Origin: Chrysogorgia sp. JL179-B06
Lineage: Eukaryota; Cnidaria; Anthozoa; Scleralcyonacea; Chrysogorgiidae
NCBI GenBank assembly: GCA_035772405.1
Contig: JAYKKM010000147.1
Span: 3,078,001-3,142,000, forward strand
Length of the DNA stretch: 64,000 bases
Reading direction: 5' to 3'
Made by a program: the position numbers and the translations under genes. Below the pieces are notes generated by a model. The model had not been told where the DNA came from and searched no databases. It saw nothing but the letters and a program-made list of their open reading frames with translations. How positions within the stretch are numbered: the stretch's first letter is position 1; every line of letters begins with the position of its first letter. This document shows, in pieces, positions 22,201-33,831 of this stretch.

Positions 22201-25200
22201 GATGCCTAAGGAGGGTTAAGGAGGGCTAAGTATGCCTAAGGAGGGCTAAGGATGGCTAAGGAGGGCTAAGTATGCCTAAGGATGGCTATGGATGGCTAAG
22301 GAGGGCTAAGGAGGGCTAAGGATGGCAAAGGAGGGCTAAGTATGCCTAAGGAGGGCTAAGGATGCCTAAGGAGGGCTAAGGATGGCTGAGGAGGGCTAAG
22401 GATGGCTAAGGAGGGCTAATGATGGCTAAGGAGGGCTAAGGAGGGCTAAGTATGCCTAAGGATGGCTAAGGATGGCTAAGAAGGGCTAAGGAGGGCTAAG
22501 TATGCCTAAGGAGGGCTAAGGAGGGCTAAGTATGCCTAAGGAGGGCTAAGTATGCCTAAGGATGGCTAAGGAGGGCTAAGTATGCCTAAGGAGGGCTAAG
22601 GATGGCTAAGGAGGGCTAAGGATGCCTAACGAGGGTTAAGGAGGGCTAAGTATGCCTAAGGAGGGCTAAGGATGGCTAAGGAGGGCTAAGTATGCCTAAG
22701 GATGGCTGAGGAGGGCTAAGGAGGGCTAAGGAGGACTAAGGATTGCTAAGGAGGGCTAAGTATGCCTAAGGATACCTAAGGAGGGCTAAGGAGGGCTAAG
22801 TATGCCTAAGGATGGCTAAGGAGGGCTAAGGATGCCTAAGGATGGCTGAGGAGGGCTAAGGAGGGCTAAGGAGGACTAAGGATTGCTAAGGAGGGCTAAG
22901 GATGGCTAAGGAGGGCTAAGGATGGCTAAGAAGGGCTAAGTATGCCTAAGGATAGCTATGGATGGCTAAGGAGGGCTAAGGAGGGCTAAGGAGGGCTAAG
23001 GATGGCTAAGGAGGGCTAAGTATGCCTAAGGATGCCTAAGGAGGGCTAAGGATGGCTGAGGAGGGCTAAGGAGGGCTAAGGAGGACTAAGTATGCCTAAG
23101 GAGGGCTAAGTATGCCTAAGGATGGCTAAGGATGGCTAAGGATGGCTAAGGATGCCTAAGGATGGCTAAGGAGGGCTAAGTATGCCTAAGGATGGCTAAG
23201 GATGGCTAAGGAGGGCTAAGTATGCCTAAGGATGGCTAAGGAGGGCTAAGTATGCCTAAGGAGGGCTAAGGATGGCTAAGGAGGGCTAAGTATGCCTAAG
23301 GATGGCTAAGGAGGGCTAAGGAGGGCTAAGGAGGGTTAAGGAGGGCTAAGTATGCCTAAGTATGGCTAAGTATGCCTAAGGAGGGCTAAGGAGGGCTAAG
23401 TATGCCTAAGGATGGCTAAGGATGGCTAAGGAGGGCTAAGTATGCCTAAGGAGGGCTAAGGAGGGCTAAGTATGCCTAAGGAGGGCTAAGTATGCCTAAG
23501 GATGGCTAAGGAGGGCTAAGTATGCCTAAGGAGGGCTAAGGATGGCTAAGCAGGGCTAAGGATGCCTAAGGAGGGTTAAGGAGGGCTAAGTATGCCTAAG
23601 GATGCCTAAGGAGGGCTAAGGATGGCTGAGGAGGGCTAAGGAGGGCTGAGGAGGACTAAGGATGGCTAAGGAGGGCTAAGTATGCCTAAGGATGGCTAAG
23701 GATGGCTAAGGAGGGCTAAGTATGCCTAAGGATGGCTAAGGAGGGCTAAGTATGCCTAAGGAGGGCTAAGGATGGCTAAGGAGGGCTAAGTATGCCTAAG
23801 GATGGCTAAGGAGGGCTAAGGAGGGCTAAGGAGGGTTAAGGAGGGCTAAGTATGCCTAAGTATGGCTAAGTATGCCTAAGGAGGGCTAAGGAGGGCTAAG
23901 TATGCCTAAGGATGGCTAAGGATGGCTAAGGAGGGCTAAGTATGCCTAAGGAGGGCTAAGGAGGGCTAAGTATGCCTAAGGAGGGCTAAGTATGCCTAAG
24001 GATGGCTAAGGAGGGCTAAGTATGCCTAAGGAGGGCTAAGGATGGCTAAGCAGGGCTAAGGATGCCTAAGGAGGGTTAAGGAGGGCTAAGTATGCCTAAG
24101 GATGGCTAAGAAGGGCTAAGTATGCCTAAGGATGGCTATGGATGGCTAAGGAGGGCTAAGGAGGGCTAAGGATGGCTAAGGAGGGCTAAGTATGCCTAAG
24201 GAGGGCTAAGGATGCCTAAGGAGGGCTAAGGATGGCTGAGGAGGGCTAAGGAGGGCTAAGGAGGACTAAGGATGGCTAAGGAGGGCTAAGTATGCCTAAG
24301 GATGGCTAAGGATGGCTAAGGAGGGCTAAGTATGCCTAAGGATGGCTAAGGAGGGCTAAGTATGCCTAAGCAGGGCTAAGGATGGCTAAGGATGCCTAAG
24401 GAGGGTTAAGGAGGGCTAAGTATGCCTAAGGAGGGCTAAGGATGGCTAAGGAGGGCTAAGTATGCCTAAGGATGGCTATGGATGGCTAAGGAGGGCTAAG
24501 GAGGGCTAAGGATGGCAAAGGAGGGCTAAGTATGCCTAAGGAGGGCTAAGGATGCCTAAGGAGGGCTAAGGATGGCTGAGGAGGGCTAAGGATGGCTAAG
24601 GAGGGTTAAGGAGGGCTAAGGATGGTTAAGGAGGGCTAAGTATGCCTAAGGAGGGCTAAGGAGGGCTAAGGATGGCTAAGGAGGGCTAAGTATGCCTAAG
24701 GAGGGCTAAGGATGGCTGAGGAGGGCTAAGGATGGCTAAGGAGGGCTAAGGAGGGCTAAGGATAGCTAAGGAGGGATAAGGATGCCTAAGGAGAGCTAAG
24801 TATGCCTAAGGAGGGCTAAGGATGGCTAAGGAGGGCTAAGTAGGGCTAAGGATGGCTAAGGAGGGCTAAGTATGCCTAAGGAGGGCTAAGCATGGCTAAG
24901 GAGGGCTAAGTATGCCTAAGGATGGCTAAGGAGGGCTAAGGAGGGTTAAGGAGAGCTAAGTATGCCTAAGGAGGGCTAAGTATGGCTAAGTATGCCTAAG
25001 GAGGGCTAAGGAGGGCTAAGTATGCCTAAGGATGGCTAAGGATGGCTAAGGAGGGCTAAGTATGCCTAAGGAGGGCTAAGGAGGGCTAAGTATGCCTAAG
25101 GAGGGCTAAGTATGCCTAAGGATGGCTAAGGAGGGCTAAGTATGCCTAAGGATGGCTAAGGATGGCTAAGGAGGGCTAAGGATGCCTAAGGAGGGTTAAG

Positions 25201-25830
25201 GAGGGCTAAGTATGCCTAAGGAGGGCTAAGGATGGCTAAGGAGGGCTAAGTATGCCTAAGGATGGCTATGGATGGCTAAGGAGGGCTAAGGATGGCTAAG
25301 GAGGGCTAAGTATGCCTAAGGAGGGCTAAGGATGCCTAAGGATGGCTAAGGAGGGCTAAGTATGCCTAAGGAGGGCTAAGGATGGCTAAGGAGGGCTAAG
25401 GATGGCTAAGGAGGGCTAAGGAGGGCTAAGTATGCCTAAGGAGGGCTAAGGATGGCTGAGGAGGGCTAAGGATGGCTAAGGAGGGCTAAGGAGGGCTAAG
25501 GATGGCTAAGGAGAGCTAAGTATGCCTAAGGAGGGCTAAGGATGGCTAAGGAGGGCTAAGTATGCCTAAGGAGGGTTAAGGAGGGCTAAGTATGCCTAAG
25601 GAGGGCTAAGGATGGCTAAGGAGGGCTAAGGATGCCTAAGGAGGGCTAAGTATGCCTAAGGAGGGCTAAGTATGCCTAAGGATGGCTAAGGAGGGCTAAG
25701 TATGCCTAAGGAGGGCTAAGGATGGCTAAGGAGGGCTAAGTATGCCTAAGGAAGGTTAAGGAGGGCTAAGTATGCCTAAGGAGGGCTAAGGATGGCTAAG
25801 GAGGGCTAAGGATGGTTAAGAAGGGTAAAG
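4228..25830. repeat. Giant 10-bp satellite array, 21.6 kb
   Basis: An uninterrupted array of about 2,160 decamers. The main variants are ggagggctaa, ggatggctaa, gtatgcctaa and ggatgcctaa. Less frequent ones include ggagggttaa, ggagagctaa, ggagctctaa, ggatggctga and ggatggctat. Every unit keeps a taa at a fixed phase, so all three plus frames meet TAA within about 30 bp. The reverse strand is likewise full of TAG, which explains the total lack of reading frames. Length drift is rare and clusters near 8.7-9.2 kb. Unit order is not random: multi-kilobase blocks recur with the same rare variants (see findings). The plus strand is G-rich and purine-rich, with GGG every 10 bp where the first variant repeats. 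The array ends in decayed units (ggttaagaagggtaaagagg) at about 25.83 kb. Confidence 0.97.
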
Positions 25831-26355
25831 AGGCTTAATAATATACATGGTTACATAGTTATTATATGATACACTATAATGGGGGTCAGATGAAGTACCT
25901 ACCATTTAATTTCCATGTGCGCCGCTTTTGAAAGTATTGCGGGAGCAGATGTGTGTGTCACGTGACCTTTCTTGTTGCCAGAAACGGTAGCAACAAAGCA
26001 ACAACATGAAAACTACAACAATTTGTTTAATTGTTTACAGCTGTTTTACACCATACTCTCCGTGTTCTAATATGGGAGACGGTGGGACAAGCGAAGGATT
26101 ACAATAGGCTGCCAATTTATTCAACTACTTTTGGAGGTAAGGGTTAATTGTTCGTTGCCTGGATGTAGTTTACTGGCCCACCCGTGCATAAATTATCGTT
26201 TGTCAACCTGGACAGTTTTATATTTCGCGCGTGTTTTAATTCTTCTTTAAATACACACTCATTCCTTTTAACGCATACTTATTAAGTCCCATGTACGCTT
26301 TTTAAAATATACCCAAAACAGTTAGACATCATCATAGTATGAGTATGACTAGTAC
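25831..26355. other. Intergenic, nothing recognised
   Basis: Unique-looking AT-rich DNA directly after the satellite. No reading frame, hairpin or family motif was recognised. Confidence 0.5.
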
Positions 26356-26491
26356 AAACCTGCTAACAAGAACCTACATTTACCGAATCAGCCTGGGATA
26401 GGTTCTTATATTCTTATATGTTCTTATATAAACAAATTCTTAATTTAAGCCTGCGGTTCTTAATAATGGTAGGTTCTTGTTAGCGGGTTTT
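26356..26491. mobile_element. Small hairpin MITE, about 136 bp
   Basis: The left arm aaacctgctaacaagaacct is mirrored by the right arm aggttcttgttagcgggttt. The interior is AT-rich with repeated ttcttata words. The paired arms and small size fit a MITE. No target duplication is certain and no protein is encoded. Confidence 0.65.
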
Positions 26492-27740
26492 TACTGTATG
26501 AAAGTCGACCTCGTTGTATTAAGCTTGCATAAGTATTAAGTTGCATAACTATAGTTATTGCATTACTTCGACGTTAACCACATTTACGACTTTTGATTTG
26601 ATGGTGGATGAATAGTCAATTTTGCGGGAATGAATTACTCACTATATTAGTCTGCTGACATGCTTACAGCTTACAACTTACAATACATGTATACTCAGAA
26701 AATCAACATGTTCTGGGACTGGGTCTGTGTATCTCCAATTTAATAAAGCACTCTACAGAGTCCTGTGACTAACAAGTAATCATAAGTGTTCCTTGGTTTA
26801 TCAGTTGGTTTCTGGCTCCAGGGACAGTTGTTTTTGAATCGTCCAAAAAGTAAAACCTCCTTTAAACTGTGCATCGATGGTTGAAAAACCATCAGAAAAT
26901 GGAGCTCTTGAAAATACAATTTACTATAGGTAACACGTTATGCATATCTGCACAAACACTATGTCTGTAGTGACTTTCCACCATTGGGCCATTCCCTTTA
27001 TGTGTGAACTAACAGCCAAAAATATTCAATTGGCATTTCTTGGTGTATGGTACAGTATCTCTGGTATGACAACAACATGGAATCCACCTTGGGAGATACA
27101 AGGCTTGTGGTAGTAGTCCAAGCCTGCAGATATTAGTGGCCGGTCACAGACATTGTCCGGTACAAATATCCAATTTTTAGATATTTGACAGTTATATTAC
27201 AATATTAATTGTGTCTTACATTTTGTCCAATGGTAAGCTCATCTTGAAAGTAAAACTTTATTTGATGAGTCAATGGACTACATTTACATGTAGATTTTGT
27301 GTTTTACAATCTCATATGAGAGACATTACAGTTATAAGTTTGGAGACATTATGCTGAGTCAGTGCTTTCAATGAATAAAATACATGAGCGCGATGCATTG
27401 CGCTCGCCAAATCGATGGGGAGAGCGATTTGTTTCTTCTACAAAAAACAGCACCAATTTATAGTCTAAACGTCTAAAAAACAGCACTAAGTAATATACTT
27501 CAAATAAACAGTTTTAATTTTTTCACTACTACAGTATACTGTAGCTTAAACTTAGACATAAAAACAATTTTAAAATATCAATAAAATGTATTGAGAAATA
27601 ATGATAATAGTCGTTAAAAGAACACGCAACAGACGGCTGACGTGAGAGTTTACAAGGATGTTATGGCATACAAAGGTATCGAAACAAAAGTCATCTATTT
27701 ATTTTACAAAAAGTTTTAAAAGAGTCAGTATAAAAATTCA
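26492..27740. other. Intergenic, nothing recognised
   Basis: AT-rich DNA without long frames. A cluster of gcgcgatgcattgcgctcgc-like palindromic words near 27.39 kb resembles words near 28.24-28.31 kb. They may be the two ends of the unit enclosing the decayed coding stretch described next, but I could not align them convincingly. Confidence 0.35.
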
Positions 27741-27744
27741 CTTA

Positions 27745-28191
27745 TTCATCTGCGTCACTAACATCACTGCTATTATCGTCAACGTTAAGAACCATTAATT
27801 CGTTGACTAAGGGGTATTCTTCACTGTCCAGGTTATCTTCATTTGTCTTCAACTTCATCATCAATTTTGTCACCGTCCGTCGTCTGAATCGGGCGGTTGA
27901 TCAACTGAGTCTGCTTCAGAGGAAAGCGTGATAATTCTGCATTTGCTGAGATATATCTCTAATGCACAATCGATAATTTCCACCCTTTCCTGAGGAAGGC
28001 TCCAAATGGAGTTGTTCACGGACACAATCACAGAGTTTTAGAAGGTGTTGTGGCTCATGGAAAGGCGCTTGTCGGACAAGAAGAATTTGACAATGGAAGA
28101 ATTTGACCCTGATATGCTCACGATCAAAGAGGCCAGACATACATGTAGGTTTGGAAATTCGTCGCATTGGTAAAGTAGAACAGATTTCCAT
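27745..28191 (-). pseudogene. Decayed coding-like stretch of unknown family
   Basis: On the minus strand a 91-codon frame runs from 28191 to 27916. After it, toward 27745, all three minus frames contain short acidic runs, for example SSEADSVDQPPDSDDG and EEYPLVNELM, each broken by stops or frame changes. This looks like one acidic C-terminal tail interrupted by frameshifts, as often seen in old transposase genes. The 91-residue part has cysteines and a CDCVREQLHLEPSSGKGG segment that I cannot assign. It could equally be chance composition. Confidence 0.25.
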
Positions 28192-28199
28192 AAGGCTGG

Positions 28200-28837
28200 C
28201 GATGTTGTTTCAGCACGATTTATGATAAATTACTCATCTGCCAGCGCGATTGATGGCGCTGGCAGAACAAACTTGGGAGCATGCGGGCGAGCGCAAGCAA
28301 GTGCTCACTGATCATTGAAAGCGCTGCTGAGTCCAAAGACATTGCACTAAGTTTGGTGAAATTACACTAAGCTTGGAGACATTGCACTACATGTAAATTT
28401 TGAGACAATACTAAGTTGTTCCGTGACAGCTACAATCTTTTGTGTGTCCGTTACAAATTTATTTGTACTTGTCATTCTGACAGGCTCAGCTAAAACAATT
28501 ATTTCTATGAGTCTTGTGGTAGTCGTGAGCAGCTTACATGTACATGCATTTATGTTAAAAAGGAAAGGGCAGCATATGCCATGGGGCAGGTGTTAGCACT
28601 CTCAGAATCAGGCAAAAGTACTGAGGTACATGGTTGGAACAATAACAAATTCAAAAGTACCAACATGTTATTATTCAGTAAGTGTAATGCATTTACCGAT
28701 TAGTACACTATTCAGTGTAATTTTTGACACTTATATAATTCTCACACTTATATAATTATTTCAAAGTTAAGTTAAATGGAGCGCCTAAATTATAGTATTA
28801 TGCTTTATAAAATAACATGTATGCTACACAGGCTCTG
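28200..28837. other. Intergenic, nothing recognised
   Basis: Short repeats only: actaagcttgga-type words near 28.35-28.41 kb, and ttatataattctcacactta near 28.73 kb. No gene is supported. Confidence 0.45.
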
Positions 28838-29100
28838 ATTGGTCAATACCCATGTTTGGATCAAGCCATCCAAACACGGAAATTTCCTGCCTAAAATGTC
28901 CTTAAGTTTTGCGCTTGTTCTCTTGTATTATTTTTTTATTTCCGTGTTTGGATACTGTGATATCCAAACACTTGGGAAGTTGCTCGATTTTCGAAAAGCT
29001 AAAAAACACTCGCCTAGCAGCTCGTATTTTTACGCTTTTCTCCAGTCTCGCAACTTCCCGCATGTTTTGATCACAGTATCCAAACATGGAAACCATTAGG
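28838..29100. mobile_element. Palindromic MITE, family B (tgtttggat ends)
   Basis: The segment is built from inverted copies of ccgtgtttggat...atccaaacac, with a gaagttgc/gcaacttc inner pair and an internal ttttcgaaaagct/agcgtaaa stretch. The same words in the same arrangement recur at 45.32-45.56 kb, which establishes a dispersed family. Frames reading across both strands here are a by-product of the palindrome. No transposase is present. Confidence 0.65.
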
Positions 29101-29113
29101 TACATGTAGCTCT

Positions 29114-29272
<159 letters not shown>

Positions 29273-29328
29273 TACTAAGGATTTATGGTGAAGGAAAATT
29301 TCGAGTGTGGAAATATATACATTTTGTA

Positions 29329-29456
<128 letters not shown>

Positions 29457-29583
29457 TAATATTTGGCATTTCACTCGATCAAACTACATGTTGAAAGGAT
29501 TTATGGTGAAGGAAAATTTCGAGTGTTGGAATACATACATTTTAAGACCAAACCGGGACCAGTTGCGAAAAATGCAACTTAGC

Positions 29584-29658
29584 GGCCTTCCGGTAGGAAT
29601 TGAACCCGCGACTCTGCGATTGCTAGTGCAGTGCTCTGACCACTGAGCTACGGAAGCC
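29584..29658 (-). tRNA. tRNA-like sequence, array copy 1 (probable pseudo-tRNA)
   Basis: Read on the minus strand it starts ggcttccgtagctcagtgg and ends in ggttcaattcc then ccggaaggcc. The acceptor halves ggcttcc and ggaagg pair apart from one extra G, and the D-arm gctc/gagc pairs. The anticodon arm is one base too long (ctgc...gcag around a ten-base interior), so it is not a standard tRNA. RNA polymerase III boxes are intact by eye. Confidence 0.5.
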
Positions 29659-29859
29659 GTTGCCGAGAGCCTAGTCACGAGTTCTGTATATATGGTGGTA
29701 ATGCCGGGATAAGATTATGGGTATATTATAGGTAATATTTGGCATTTCACTCGATCAAACTACATGTTGAAAGGATTTATGGTGAAGGAAAATTTCGAGT
29801 GTTGGAATACATACATTTTAAGACCAAACCGGGACCAGTTGCGAAAAATGCAACTTAGC

Positions 29860-29934
29860 GGCCTTCCGGTAGGAATTGAACCCGCGACTCTGCGATTGCT
29901 AGTGCAGTGCTCTGACCACTGAGCTACGGAAGCC
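29860..29934 (-). tRNA. tRNA-like sequence, array copy 2 (probable pseudo-tRNA)
   Basis: Identical by eye to copy 1, including the over-long anticodon arm and both internal promoter boxes. Near-identity across the 276-bp unit argues for recent tandem amplification or gene conversion. Confidence 0.5.
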
Positions 29935-30136
29935 GTTGCCGAGAGCCTAGTCACGAGTTCTTGTATATATGGTGGTAATGCCGGGATAAGATTCTGGGTA
30001 TATTATAGGTAATATTTGGCATTTCACTCGATCAAACTACATGTTGAAAGGATTTATGGTTAAGGAAAATTTCGAGTGTTGGAACACATACATTTTAAGA
30101 CCAAACCGGGACCAGTTGCGAAAAATGCAACTTAGC

Positions 30137-30211
30137 GGCCTTCCGGTAGGAATTGAACCCGCGACCCTGCGATTGCTAGTGCAGTGCTCTGACCACTGAG
30201 CTACGGAAGCC
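30137..30211 (-). tRNA. tRNA-like sequence, array copy 3 (probable pseudo-tRNA)
   Basis: Same module as copies 1 and 2, with a single substitution in the T-arm side (gaccctgcg instead of gactctgcg on the plus strand). Confidence 0.5.
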
Positions 30212-30404
30212 GTTGCCGAGAGCCTAGTCACGAGTTCTGTATATATGGTGGTAATGCCGGGATAAGATTCTGGGTATATTATAGGTAATATTTGGCATTT
30301 CACTCGATCAAACTACATGTTGAAAGGATTTATAGTTAAGGAAAATTTCGAGTGTTGGAATACATACATTTTAAGACCAAACCGGGACCAGTTGCGAAAA
30401 ATGC

Positions 30405-30592
30405 AACTTAGAAAAATGCAACTTATGTATTCCAACACTCGAAATTTTCCTTCACCATAAATCCTTTCAACATAAATCCTTTCAACATGTAGTTTGATCG
30501 AGTGAAATGCCAAATATTACCTATAATATACCCAGAATCTTATCCCCGCATTACCACCATATATACAGAACTCGTGACTAGGCTCAGAGTGT
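30405..30592 (+). repeat. Inverted partial unit closing the tRNA-like array
   Basis: Carries the array flank in opposite orientation (attccaacactcgaaatttt, then gatcgagtgaaatgccaaat, then cagaactcgtgactaggctc) and stops just before the tRNA-like part. Together with the truncated fourth unit it forms a head-to-head palindrome with arms of about 100 bp. Confidence 0.8.
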
Positions 30593-30599
30593 CAAGTGT

Positions 30600-31258
30600 G
30601 CACTACAAACTGAGACAATCGCAATACATTTTAACTTTGAACCCAGGTGCTCAATCATGTGCCTGGCTTAGAATTTCAGGAGCTTAATTAATCAATCTCC
30701 CTTGTTTTTTCATCCTTGTTTTTTCATCTGCTTCTCCAAGAAATTATCCCCAACAGTTTCTCAGCGGCTTTTTTAACTAACAAAAAATGGTGATGGAAAT
30801 TATGGGGGGACAACCTTGCCCCTACTTTTGCCTATAAAGATAACTACCTTAAGTATCACTGTACCTAGCCTCCTCTGCAGGCAACTCTGTGGCTTATTTT
30901 TTCCGAGTCAAATCGCTTCCAAGGCTGTGCGAGCAATGTTTTGGCTGGGATTGCAGGGAAGTATAGGGATTGTGAAGGGATTGATTGATGAAGAGTTTTG
31001 TAGTAGATTGACGAAGAGTATTGCAGTTTCTTTTAGCAAGCTGATATAACAGTCCCAACTTGGCTGCTGTACAGTGCTGTTAATTATACGGTACTCTTAA
31101 TTGTATAAACTGCAGTATTAACCTAGACCTGGAATTGCATATAATTATATATAGGTCTAATATTTTGAGCAAAGACCAGTTCATCAGAGTGTGAAATGTA
31201 TATAAAGTGAAATAAAAACTATATAAGTGTGAAATGCAAAGATGAGGTAAAATGAATC
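30600..31258. other. Intergenic, nothing recognised
   Basis: No gene or clear element. A reading frame of about 77 codons near 30.82-31.05 kb has no recognisable features. Confidence 0.45.
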
Positions 31259-31333
31259 GAATGATCTGATTGGATACTTTTTTGTCACATGATTATGTGA
31301 CAAAAAAGTATTAATATCCAATCAGATCATTTG
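31259..31333. mobile_element. Near-perfect 75-bp hairpin
   Basis: The arm atgatctgattggatacttt, followed by tttgtcacat, is mirrored by atgtgacaaaaaagta, then tatccaatcagatcat, with only a 3-bp loop and a 4-bp insertion (ttaa). The arms are about 34 bp and almost identical. It is probably the core of a small MITE or a foldback remnant. Confidence 0.6.
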
Positions 31334-31482
31334 ATTTAAATCCAATAACAAAATAACTAATGATTCATGTAAAGTCATTTGCTATTTTTAATGTTGATCA
31401 GTAAAGTTTATAACTACTTGTACTTATGATGGTTAAAGATTCCTGGCGGCGCGTTGTGAAATCTGTCTCGGATGCGTCCGCA

Positions 31483-31506
31483 TGATAGATAGATAGATAG
31501 ATAGAC

Positions 31507-31578
<72 letters not shown>

Positions 31579-31703
31579 GGATGGATGGATGGATGGATGG
31601 ATGGATGGATGGATGGATGGATGGATGGATGGATGGATGGATGGATGGATGGATGGATGGATGGATGGATGGATGGATGGATGGATGGATGGATGGATGG
31701 ATG

Positions 31704-31741
<38 letters not shown>
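31483..31741. repeat. Compound (GATA)n-(GATG)n-(GATA)n microsatellite
   Basis: Tetranucleotide repeats of three blocks: GATA, then about 33 GATG units, then GATA again, with one gaca interruption. The central block looks like a point mutation that spread by slippage. Minus-strand frames made of repeated IHPS residues are artefacts of this repeat. Confidence 0.97.
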
Positions 31742-32316
31742 CTTACAGTATATAATTTTCAAGTTCTCCATGTACTAGACATGTACTTTCGTTTTTGATT
31801 TTGAGATGGTATTGATGTTATAATAATTTAGTGATACTAAATATTTAATGATCACAATTTTACATTGTACTGGTATTATGGTTCAAAATGGTATCATATA
31901 TATATATATATAGGTTTCTCACCTATACCACAGTTGCTGGTTTTGTGCAGGTGCATTTTCCCTCTTATACGACTCTACAATCTTCTAGTGTTATCTATTC
32001 CTGTGGGTGAAGCAGTGTGAAGTGTGGCCATGACGGTTCCCTGTGAAGTCTTGACAATAATGACATGTCTACTTTCTTCCATTAAAGTACTGTACTGGGT
32101 ACAGTAACTATAGTTGTAACTGACTCAAAATTTGAAGCTACTGTAATAATGGAAACACCACAATCTTGTGGTGGAAAAACAAAGTAACATCTCAATTTCG
32201 ATGGTATTGTGTATCAAGAATAAATTCTGCTCAATAATACTGTACTGTAAGTAACGCCCAGAACAGTCAGTCTGTCATTCCGACCAAGACAATCACTGCA
32301 CTAAACCAAGTTAGTA
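31742..32316. other. Intergenic, nothing recognised
   Basis: Includes a short (TA)n at about 31.89 kb and tgtactgta-like palindromic words. No gene is supported. Confidence 0.45.
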
Positions 32317-32599
32317 TTGCTCATGTACTGTAGCTGTAAAGAAGTATGTACCTGTAGTGATGTTGAGCTGGGTTTTAAGCTGGACGTGGTCATAATAGAA
32401 GCTGAACACAACAAGGAGTCCCAGTCCAACTTACGGATAGACTTCGCCATAGCTAAATTACAAAAAGAATATCGTAATATAAAAAAGCAGGTTGATGTCA
32501 GTTGTCTAATACAAATGTTAGAGCTTCCATATATTGTCAAAAATTAATGGAAGAAATATTTTTTGTAAAACATTAACATACCTCTTATATCGCGAGTTC

Positions 32600-33444
32600 T
32601 TCTATTAAAAAACAGCCTGAAAATTATTATTCATGTCGGTGGTAATGATATTAGTGCCACAATATCGATATAGAATATTGAATATAGAATATAGAATATT
32701 GTTTGGTGACTGACGTTGAATATAGCACGAACTGACATAGCAAGAAATAAAGATCCATTCATAAATCAGGAATTTAAAAAAATATTTGCCTGGAGCGAGG
32801 ACTTACATACATCAACCACACCAATATATCAACAATTGTTCTGAAATCAAATAACATGCTTAATTATACAGGGACATACTGTAGCATCGAACCTATATGC
32901 GCTTATTTAAAGCAAACATGACTGAATGAACCTTTAGCTAGTTATCCTTTAAGAATACACAAGTTGGAGTCACTATAACCGTCAAGTAAACAAAGAATGT
33001 CCAATACGAAAATCAAGCGGTCTAAAACATCTGCCCCCACTGCACGAATGATTCTTAACAAGCTATACCAAGGCGTCATAATCCCGAGAATTGCATCCAA
33101 ATCAAATGTGGAACAGCAAACCGTAAAACAATTTGCATCAAGCCTCTTACTTTCGAATCTTATGTCACTTGTACCGAAAAACAACGAAATACGAACAGTT
33201 GCATTGGAAGAAAGTTTTGACTTCGTTGCATTGGAAGAAAGTTTTGAAACATGGCTTTTTGTATTTGATAATCAAGTTCAACTTCCAGGTTGGCAATAAC
33301 ATGCTCGATCTCGTCTCTACAAACCATTGTAAATACAAACAAATGTCTGCTGATCTGCGTCCACTTTTTGGTCTCTCAGATCACAATTCCGTGTCTATCG
33401 GTAACCAAACGAAAAAGAAGCTTGAACCTCTAGCTGTATTATAA
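32600..33444 (+). pseudogene. Broken non-LTR retrotransposon (LINE), ORF1/endonuclease remnants
   Basis: Near 32.62 kb a frame reads LKIIIHVGGNDI, typical of the SGNH/esterase-like region found in ORF1 or N-terminal parts of CR1/L2-like LINEs. At about 33.13-33.20 kb the text SLLLSNLMSLVPKNNEIRT resembles the start of the LINE apurinic endonuclease domain. About 30 codons later NNMLDLVSTN and LFGLSDHNSV resemble the end of that domain (LDLV-TN and SDH motifs). The middle of the endonuclease, including its catalytic motifs, is deleted, and frames shift between pieces. No reverse transcriptase follows. The assignment rests on short motifs only. Confidence 0.5.
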
Positions 33445-33830
33445 TAACATTTGATTGTTCTTAAATAGACCCTATGCAAAAATGCCTTCTATATTTAAAA
33501 TTATTTTATCTGTTTTTAAATTATCCTGAATATAGTCTCATTTGAGAGTCATACAAGAACAAAGCCAGTCAGGTTAATTTAAATACATATGAAATCATTT
33601 CAAATTGGTGTGCATTTTAACATAGGATCTTTTTTATTCTATTTTATATCTCACAACTTAATAATTAATATGTTGCTGTATATACAGTATGTATTTATTT
33701 ATTTGTTTATTTATTTGTTTAAAATTGAAACAAATATTTATTGTGCAAAATTATAATTAAATTTGAATAAATTATGTCAATTTACAAATCAACGTAATTT
33801 ATAAACAATGTAATTATTAAAAAAAAAATT
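33445..33830. other. AT-rich spacer, nothing recognised
   Basis: Very AT-rich with tttatttatttg-type runs. No gene is supported. Confidence 0.5.
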
Positions 33831-33831
33831 A

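Noticed and set aside
4228..25830. CRISPR array or ribosome-binding-site-like aaggagg repeats
   Set aside because: There are no spacers and the repeat unit is 10 bp. The setting is an animal genome, so the resemblance to Shine-Dalgarno sequences is meaningless.
4228..25830. Satellite as a true telomere array
   Set aside because: The unit is 10 bp and contains ctaagg but not regular ttaggg. It is flanked by ordinary DNA on both sides.
28839..29105. Frames on both strands of 67-86 codons
   Set aside because: They read across a palindromic MITE. Their similarity to each other comes from the inverted repeat.
29484..30303. Minus-strand frames containing VAQWSEHCTSNRRVAGSIP
   Set aside because: These are conceptual translations of the tRNA-like repeat. 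The same text appears in each repeat unit and is a known type of spurious protein.
31433..31771. 112-codon frame of IHPS and LSIY repeats
   Set aside because: Translation of the GATA/GATG microsatellite.
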